64,000 nt of DNA, taken from NCBI GenBank assembly GCA_013298215.1, contig JAAFKE010000003.1:1-64000 (forward strand), read 5' to 3'. Shown here piece after piece: positions 59,882 through 64,000 of the stretch. The notes under the pieces are model-generated. The model had not been told where the DNA came from. It was given only the letters and a program-made list of their open reading frames with translations, and made no database searches. The translations under genes were made by a program, and so were the position numbers. Source of the stretch: Cytophagales bacterium. Lineage in GTDB: Bacteria; Bacteroidota; Bacteroidia; Cytophagales; Spirosomataceae. Each line of letters starts with the position of its first letter. Position 1 is the stretch's first letter.

Positions 59882-60688
59882 ATGGTGGTTTTTCCGAACG
59901 CCAAAATTAACCTCGGTTTGCAGATCACCGAAAAACGCGCCGACGGTTTTCATAACATTGCTTCGTGTTTTGTGCCAGTGGGCTGGTACGACGTTTTGGA
60001 GGCTACCGAAGCCGATGCCTTCCACTTTGTGTCGTCGGGAATAAACATCCCTGGCAATCCCGCCACCAATCTCTGCGTGGCGGCCTACCAGCACCTCCAA
60101 CGAGATTTTGACCTGCCACCGCTGCGGTTGCACCTCCACAAAGTAGTGCCAATTGGCGCAGGACTGGGCGGTGGGTCGGCCGATGCAGCCTTTGCGCTCA
60201 AACTGATAAACGCCAAATTTAAATTAGACCTCACCGACGCGCAGCTGGAGGAATACGCCCGCCCGCTGGGGAGCGACTGCGCTTTTTTTGTTCAAAATAA
60301 ACCACAGTTTTGCTTCGATAAAGGCGACCAGTTTGCTGATATTTCGGTTGATCTGCGCGGCAAATACGTGGCCTTGGTCTATCCCAACCTCCACATTTCG
60401 ACGGCCGAGGCATACGCGGGTGTGCGGCCCAAAACCCCAGAGATCGACCTCCGCCAGGCCCTGCAAAGCCCCATTGGCCAGTGGAGACACACCGTGAAAA
60501 ACGATTTTGAAGACGCGCTTTTTGTAAAATACCCCGTTTTAGGGCAAACAAAACAAAAACTCTACGGCCAAGGAGCCAGCTACGCCAGCATGACGGGGTC
60601 GGGATCGACCATTTTCGGGATCTTTGAGACAGAAACCGACGTGCAGCCTCATTTTAAAGACTTTACCGTTTGGCAGGGTGCACTTTAA
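59882..60688 (+). CDS. ispE: 4-diphosphocytidyl-2-C-methyl-D-erythritol kinase
   Basis: 268 aa. IspE phosphorylates CDP-methylerythritol in the MEP isoprenoid pathway. Seen: the start FPNAKINLGLQITEKRADGFH, the GHMP-kinase ATP motif PIGAGLGGGSADAAFALKL (about 90-108), the acidic LGSDCAFF, and the C-terminal MTGSGSTIFGIFE. Full length. It follows the Fur-family regulator by two bases; the functional reason for the pairing is not obvious. Confidence 0.96.
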   Translation: MVVFPNAKINLGLQITEKRADGFHNIASCFVPVGWYDVLEATEADAFHFVSSGINIPGNPATNLCVAAYQHLQRDFDLPPLRLHLHKVVPIGAGLGGGSADAAFALKLINAKFKLDLTDAQLEEYARPLGSDCAFFVQNKPQFCFDKGDQFADISVDLRGKYVALVYPNLHISTAEAYAGVRPKTPEIDLRQALQSPIGQWRHTVKNDFEDALFVKYPVLGQTKQKLYGQGASYASMTGSGSTIFGIFETETDVQPHFKDFTVWQGAL

Positions 60689-60709
60689 GTCCATCCGCTG
60701 CGCGTTTTT

Positions 60710-61219
60710 TTACGCGTACCAACCCGCGTACATCACGTAGTTATCGGCCGTTCGCATAAAAACTTCGGCCTGCTGCGGCGACACGTTTTTTAGGAATTTG
60801 GCGGGATTGCCAGCGTAGATAGTGCCAGGAGGCACGACGGTGTTTTGGGTCACGATGGCCCCCGCCGCAATGATTGACCCCGTTCCGACTACGGCACCGT
60901 CCATAATAATTGCCCCCATGCCTACCAGTACGCAGTCTTCGATGGTGCAACCGTGCACGATGGCGTTGTGGGCAATCGACACAAAATTGCCGATTGTGGT
61001 TTTGTGTTTTTGGTAGGTGCAATGAATCACCGCGCCGTCTTGCACGTTGCAGCGGTTGCCAAACGTAATCGAGTGGACATCTCCGCGCACCACGGCGTTG
61101 AACCAAACCGTGCAGTCGTGGCCCATCGTGACGTTGCCCACCACGGTGGCGTTGTCGGCAAACCAACAGGTCTCTTCAAACACTGGCGCAACGCCCCGAA
61201 CTGATTTTATAAGTGCCAT
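60710..61219 (-). CDS. Gamma-class carbonic anhydrase-family protein
   Basis: 169 aa. Seen: the left-handed beta-helix hexapeptide repeats (DNATVVGNVTMG, RCNVQDGAVIHC, TIGNFVSIAHNAIVHGCTIE, DGAVVGTGSIIAAGAIVTQN) with the three zinc-type histidines H66, H84 and H89, and the closing PPGTIYAGNPAKFLKNV. It resembles YrdA/Cam-like proteins, which may hydrate CO2 or have other roles. It lies 18 bases after ettA on the same strand and is likely cotranscribed. Confidence 0.93.
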   Translation of the reverse strand: MALIKSVRGVAPVFEETCWFADNATVVGNVTMGHDCTVWFNAVVRGDVHSITFGNRCNVQDGAVIHCTYQKHKTTIGNFVSIAHNAIVHGCTIEDCVLVGMGAIIMDGAVVGTGSIIAAGAIVTQNTVVPPGTIYAGNPAKFLKNVSPQQAEVFMRTADNYVMYAGWYA

Positions 61220-61237
61220 TTCGAGCTTGAAGCAAGT

Positions 61238-62905
61238 CTATACTAATTTTTTATATTTGATCCGCGTGGGCGTGGCATCGGTGCCAAGGCGTTTGCGGCG
61301 GTTTTCTTCGTAGTCCGAAAAATTACCCTCAAAATAATAGACCTGCGAGTTGCCCTCAAACGCCAAAATGTGCGTGGCAATGCGGTCTAAAAACCAGCGG
61401 TCGTGCGAGATAACGACGGCACAGCCCGCAAAGTTTTCGAGCCCCTCTTCGAGTGCGCGCAGGGTGTTCACGTCCAGGTCGTTGGTGGGTTCGTCGAGCA
61501 GCAGCAGGTTAGCACCTTCTTTGAGCATCATGGCCAGGTGTACCCGGTTGCGTTCGCCGCCCGAGAGCGTTCCGATCTTTTTTTCTTGGTCGGCACCCGC
61601 AAAATTAAACCGGCTCACGTAGGCGCGGGCATTGGTTTGGCGGCCGCCGAGGGTCACAAACTCGTTGCCGTCGGAGATGGTCTGGTAAACCGTTTTTTCG
61701 GCATCCAGCCGGTCGTGGCCCTGATCTACGTAGGCCCACTTCACGGTCTCGCCCACGTCGAAAGAACCCGCCAGTGGCTGTAAGTTATTGGTAATGAGAT
61801 TAAAGAGCGTTGTTTTGCCCGCTCCGTTTGGCCCGATCACCCCCACAATTCCTGCGGGCGGCAGCGCAAAACTAAGGTTCTCGTACAGCAGCCGATCTCC
61901 AAAACCCATCGAAACATTGTGGGCTTCGATCACTTTATTTCCCAGGCGCGGCCCAGCGGGAATAAAAATCTCCAAGCGGTCTTCTTTTTGTTTGGCCTCC
62001 TCGCCGAGCATGCTTTCGTAGGCTCCCAGTCGGGCTTTCGATTTGGCTTGGCGTGCTTTGGGGGCCATTCTCACCCATTCCAACTCGCGCTGCAAGGTTT
62101 TTTGGCGTTTCGACTCCTGCTTTTCTTCCTTGGCCAAGCGTGCCTGTTTTTGTTCCAACCACGACGAATAATTGCCCTTCCATGGAATCCCCTCGCCGCG
62201 GTCTAACTCCAAAATCCAGCCCGCCACGTTGTCCAAAAAATAGCGGTCGTGCGTTACCGCAATCACCGTGCCCTTGTATTGCCGCAGGTGCTCCTCCAAC
62301 CACAGCACCGACTCGGCATCTAAGTGGTTGGTTGGTTCGTCGAGCAGCAACACGTCGGGCTGCTGGAGCAGCAAACGGCAAAGGGCCACGCGGCGTTTTT
62401 CGCCGCCCGACAGGTTCACGACCGATGCCTCCGAGGGTGGGCAGCGGAGCGCGTCCATGGCTTTTTCGAGGCGGCTGTCCAGGTCCCAGGCATCGAGCTG
62501 GTCGAGGCGTTCTTGAACGTTGCCTTGGCGTTCTAAAAGTTTATCAAAATCGGCATCGGGCTCGCCAAATGCTTCGTTAATTTGTTCAAATTCTGCCAAT
62601 AGATCAACGGTTTCTTTTGCGCCCTCCTCCACAATTTGGCGCACCGTTTTGGTGGCATCGAGCTGGGGTTCTTGCTCAAGCATACCCACCGAATAACCTG
62701 GCGAAAAAACCACGTCGCCCTGAAAGTTCTTGTCGATACCCGCAATGATGCGCAGCAAGGTTGATTTTCCCGACCCGTTGAGACCCAACACGCCTATCTT
62801 TGCCCCGTAAAAAAAAGAAAGGTAAATATTTTTAATAATCTGGCGGTTTGGCGGGATGATTTTACTCACCTTGGCCATTGAAAAAATAATGGTTTCGCTG
62901 CTCAT
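61238..62905 (-). CDS. ettA: Energy-dependent translational throttle ABC-F protein EttA
   Basis: 555 aa. EttA binds the ribosomal E site and gates entry into elongation according to ATP/ADP. Seen: a first ABC domain with GLNGSGKSTLLRIIAG, the signature LSGGEKRRVALCRLLLQQPD and LLDEPTNHLD; a long arm/linker with WLEQKQARLAKEEKQESKRQ; and a second ABC domain with GPNGAGKTTLFNLI, LSGGERNRVHLAMMLK and LLLDEPTNDLD. No membrane segments. The linker and the start ETIIFSMAKVSKIIPPNRQI match EttA rather than Uup. It is followed by the carbonic-anhydrase gene. Confidence 0.95.
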   Translation of the reverse strand: MSSETIIFSMAKVSKIIPPNRQIIKNIYLSFFYGAKIGVLGLNGSGKSTLLRIIAGIDKNFQGDVVFSPGYSVGMLEQEPQLDATKTVRQIVEEGAKETVDLLAEFEQINEAFGEPDADFDKLLERQGNVQERLDQLDAWDLDSRLEKAMDALRCPPSEASVVNLSGGEKRRVALCRLLLQQPDVLLLDEPTNHLDAESVLWLEEHLRQYKGTVIAVTHDRYFLDNVAGWILELDRGEGIPWKGNYSSWLEQKQARLAKEEKQESKRQKTLQRELEWVRMAPKARQAKSKARLGAYESMLGEEAKQKEDRLEIFIPAGPRLGNKVIEAHNVSMGFGDRLLYENLSFALPPAGIVGVIGPNGAGKTTLFNLITNNLQPLAGSFDVGETVKWAYVDQGHDRLDAEKTVYQTISDGNEFVTLGGRQTNARAYVSRFNFAGADQEKKIGTLSGGERNRVHLAMMLKEGANLLLLDEPTNDLDVNTLRALEEGLENFAGCAVVISHDRWFLDRIATHILAFEGNSQVYYFEGNFSDYEENRRKRLGTDATPTRIKYKKLV

Positions 62906-62944
62906 GTTTTAGTTACTTTTGTGCAACAAATATCGGTAAATTCG

Positions 62945-62976
62945 TTTAAACTTAGCGGCTTTTAATGGTATCTTTG
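62945..62976 (+). promoter_or_regulatory. Promoter of the DUF349 gene (TTTA-N20-TATCTTTG)
   Basis: A perfect -7 box TATCTTTG at 62969-62976, with TTTA at 62945-62948 exactly 20 bases upstream as a near-match -33. A second TAnnTTTG (TACTTTTG at 62914-62921) may be an alternative. Initiation near 62982 would leave a leader of about 127 bases. Confidence 0.65.
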
Positions 62977-63108
62977 TCCCGACGTTATCCAGAACGCTTA
63001 ATTTTAGTTCTGTCTGGCACACTTTGTGCAGATGCAGAATAATATTGAAATCGACGTTTGGCAAATAGCGCGCCCCCTCTAACCTGGTTTAGTAGATAAA
63101 AATTAAAC
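62977..63108 (+). other. Long structured 5' leader of the DUF349 gene
   Basis: The leader has no ORF of note. Two small hairpins are visible: AGAAC/GTTCT at 62991-63011, and a stem around 63013-63032 with TCTGGCACA against TGTGCAGA (one bulge). Most other mRNAs in the window have leaders of 17-55 bases, so this one may be regulatory. It matches no riboswitch class I know. Confidence 0.35.
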
Positions 63109-64000
63109 ATGGAAAATGTAACTTTAATGGACGAATACGGCTACGTCAAAGATGAGCTGGTATTTTTAAAAGGTTATTCTCAATATCCCGACCGCCGAAT
63201 TGGCGAGGTCAAGCGCACCGAACAGGAGGCGATTGATTATTTCAAAAACCGATTTTCGATTGCCGTAACCAAAGTTGAGCAACTGGCCGAAGAAATAGAA
63301 AGCGCCCAAAACAAAGGCTCGTACCTCACAAAATTGGTGCAACTCCGCAAAAAATTGCTGGGTTTCGACGGCCTGGGCAACTTCATACCGCTGCTGGCAA
63401 AATTAGACGATTTAGAAAACTACCTCAGCGGGCTAATTGACGTAAATCAAAAGAAAAATTTAGAGATTAAGACTGCCCTCATCGAAGATATGAAGGCACT
63501 TGCCACCGACGAAAACCCCGACTGGCAAGGCGCAACGGACCTGCTCCAAGAACTGAAATTGAAGTGGATCAGAACGGGCCCCGTCGAAAAAACCGACGAA
63601 CCCGACATTGAGGCCAACTTCCAGGCACTGATGGATGATTTCTTCCAACGTCGCCGCGAACATTTCTCAGAACAGAACCGAATTATAGGAGAACGTATTG
63701 CCCAGTACGACGATATCATCGAAAAAACATTCGCACTTTTGAGGATGTATAACGTGGGCGAAGCCCGCCTGATTTCGAAGACAATGGTGGACGAATGGCG
63801 CACAATTGGGGAGATTCCGCCGAAAAAAATGGCGAAAATGCTCAAAAAATACCGGGTTGCCCAGAAGAAACTCGGCGACAAGTTCAACCGCGTGAAAGGT
63901 ATCGTGGTGGAGGTACGCGAAGACCCCAAGGTGGTTCAGCAACGCCTAATGATGGTGGAAGCCGAGAAATTGAGCCGCGAGCAGGACATTATTATGGCCG
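63109..64000 (+). CDS. DUF349 domain protein, N-terminal part (runs off window)
   Basis: Seen: 297 codons from the ATG at 63109, a soluble, highly charged, mostly helical protein (IGEVKRTEQEAIDYFKNRFS, YLTKLVQLRKKLLGFDGLGN). It carries helical DUF349-type units, LLQELKLKWIRTGPVEKTDE and DDFFQRRREHFSEQNRII, with the W-x-x-x-G-P pattern of the domain. The rest lies outside the window. DUF349 proteins have no settled role; some are linked to DNA or RNA stress functions. It has its own promoter and a long leader. Confidence 0.85.
   Translation, partial: MENVTLMDEYGYVKDELVFLKGYSQYPDRRIGEVKRTEQEAIDYFKNRFSIAVTKVEQLAEEIESAQNKGSYLTKLVQLRKKLLGFDGLGNFIPLLAKLDDLENYLSGLIDVNQKKNLEIKTALIEDMKALATDENPDWQGATDLLQELKLKWIRTGPVEKTDEPDIEANFQALMDDFFQRRREHFSEQNRIIGERIAQYDDIIEKTFALLRMYNVGEARLISKTMVDEWRTIGEIPPKKMAKMLKKYRVAQKKLGDKFNRVKGIVVEVREDPKVVQQRLMMVEAEKLSREQDIIMA

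Noticed and set aside
1-64000. CRISPR arrays, tRNA or rRNA genes, insertion sequences, prophage
   Set aside because: No regularly spaced repeats, no cloverleaf-like intergenic sequence, and no transposase, integrase or phage structural gene was found by reading; a short tRNA missed by eye cannot be fully excluded.

Overview
The window is ordinary chromosomal DNA from a member of the Bacteroidota, most likely a Cytophagales-type organism. I infer this from several signs: a SusC/RagA-type TonB receptor next to a FecR anti-sigma factor; type IX secretion (T9SS) cargo with type A and type B sorting domains; a PorP/SprF protein; and many promoters with the Bacteroidota -7 box TAnnTTTG instead of a sigma-70 -10. 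Purine-rich Shine-Dalgarno sites are scarce and TTG/GTG starts are frequent. The genus cannot be fixed from the sequence alone. No tRNA, rRNA, CRISPR array, integrase or transposase was seen.

Layout. 0-2 kb: the 5' part of a SusC-like receptor gene and its fecR (minus strand). 2-10 kb: housekeeping genes hpf, metK, rnhB, an M14 peptidase, gatB, an aldehyde dehydrogenase and der. 10-11 kb: rpmI-rplT under a textbook promoter. 11-15 kb: a T9SS cargo protein, a PuuE-like deacetylase, a conserved small protein and an outer-membrane barrel. 14.7-17.2 kb: carbamoyltransferase, DUF5989 and SxtJ, a three-gene set resembling sxtI-K of saxitoxin clusters. 17.3-23 kb: a Ppx/GppA phosphatase, a glycosyltransferase/deacetylase/FAD-oxidoreductase run, a photolyase and a GNAT protein. 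23-28 kb: two FKBP lipoproteins and two OmpA-family proteins in one run, then a DHH phosphoesterase. 28-35 kb: a small conserved protein, DUF2256, a GHL10-type lipoprotein and sbcCD. 35-43 kb: a thioredoxin-like protein, metG, carA, a POTRA/barrel protein, an M20 dipeptidase and a TPR membrane protein. 43-50 kb: a PorQ-like barrel overlapping a helix-hairpin-helix/barrel protein, an SDR, a heptose-phosphate kinase and dnaG.

50.2-59.3 kb is the accessory part. An AT-richer patch carries a tandemly duplicated, partly broken pair (secreted protein plus lipoprotein) whose ends are nearly identical while the bodies differ. It is followed by divergent porP/sprF and a 1340-residue PKD surface protein, then an AT-rich dinD gene beside a truncated DUF3050 pseudogene. 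59.4-64 kb returns to core genes: a Fur-family regulator with ispE, ettA with a gamma-carbonic anhydrase, and the start of a DUF349 gene.

Two themes run through the non-housekeeping genes. One is building and decorating the cell surface (glycosyltransferase, heptose kinase, carbamoyltransferase, OmpA proteins, foldases, barrels). The other is T9SS export. Clear promoters and terminators mark several unit boundaries and were used to choose start codons.
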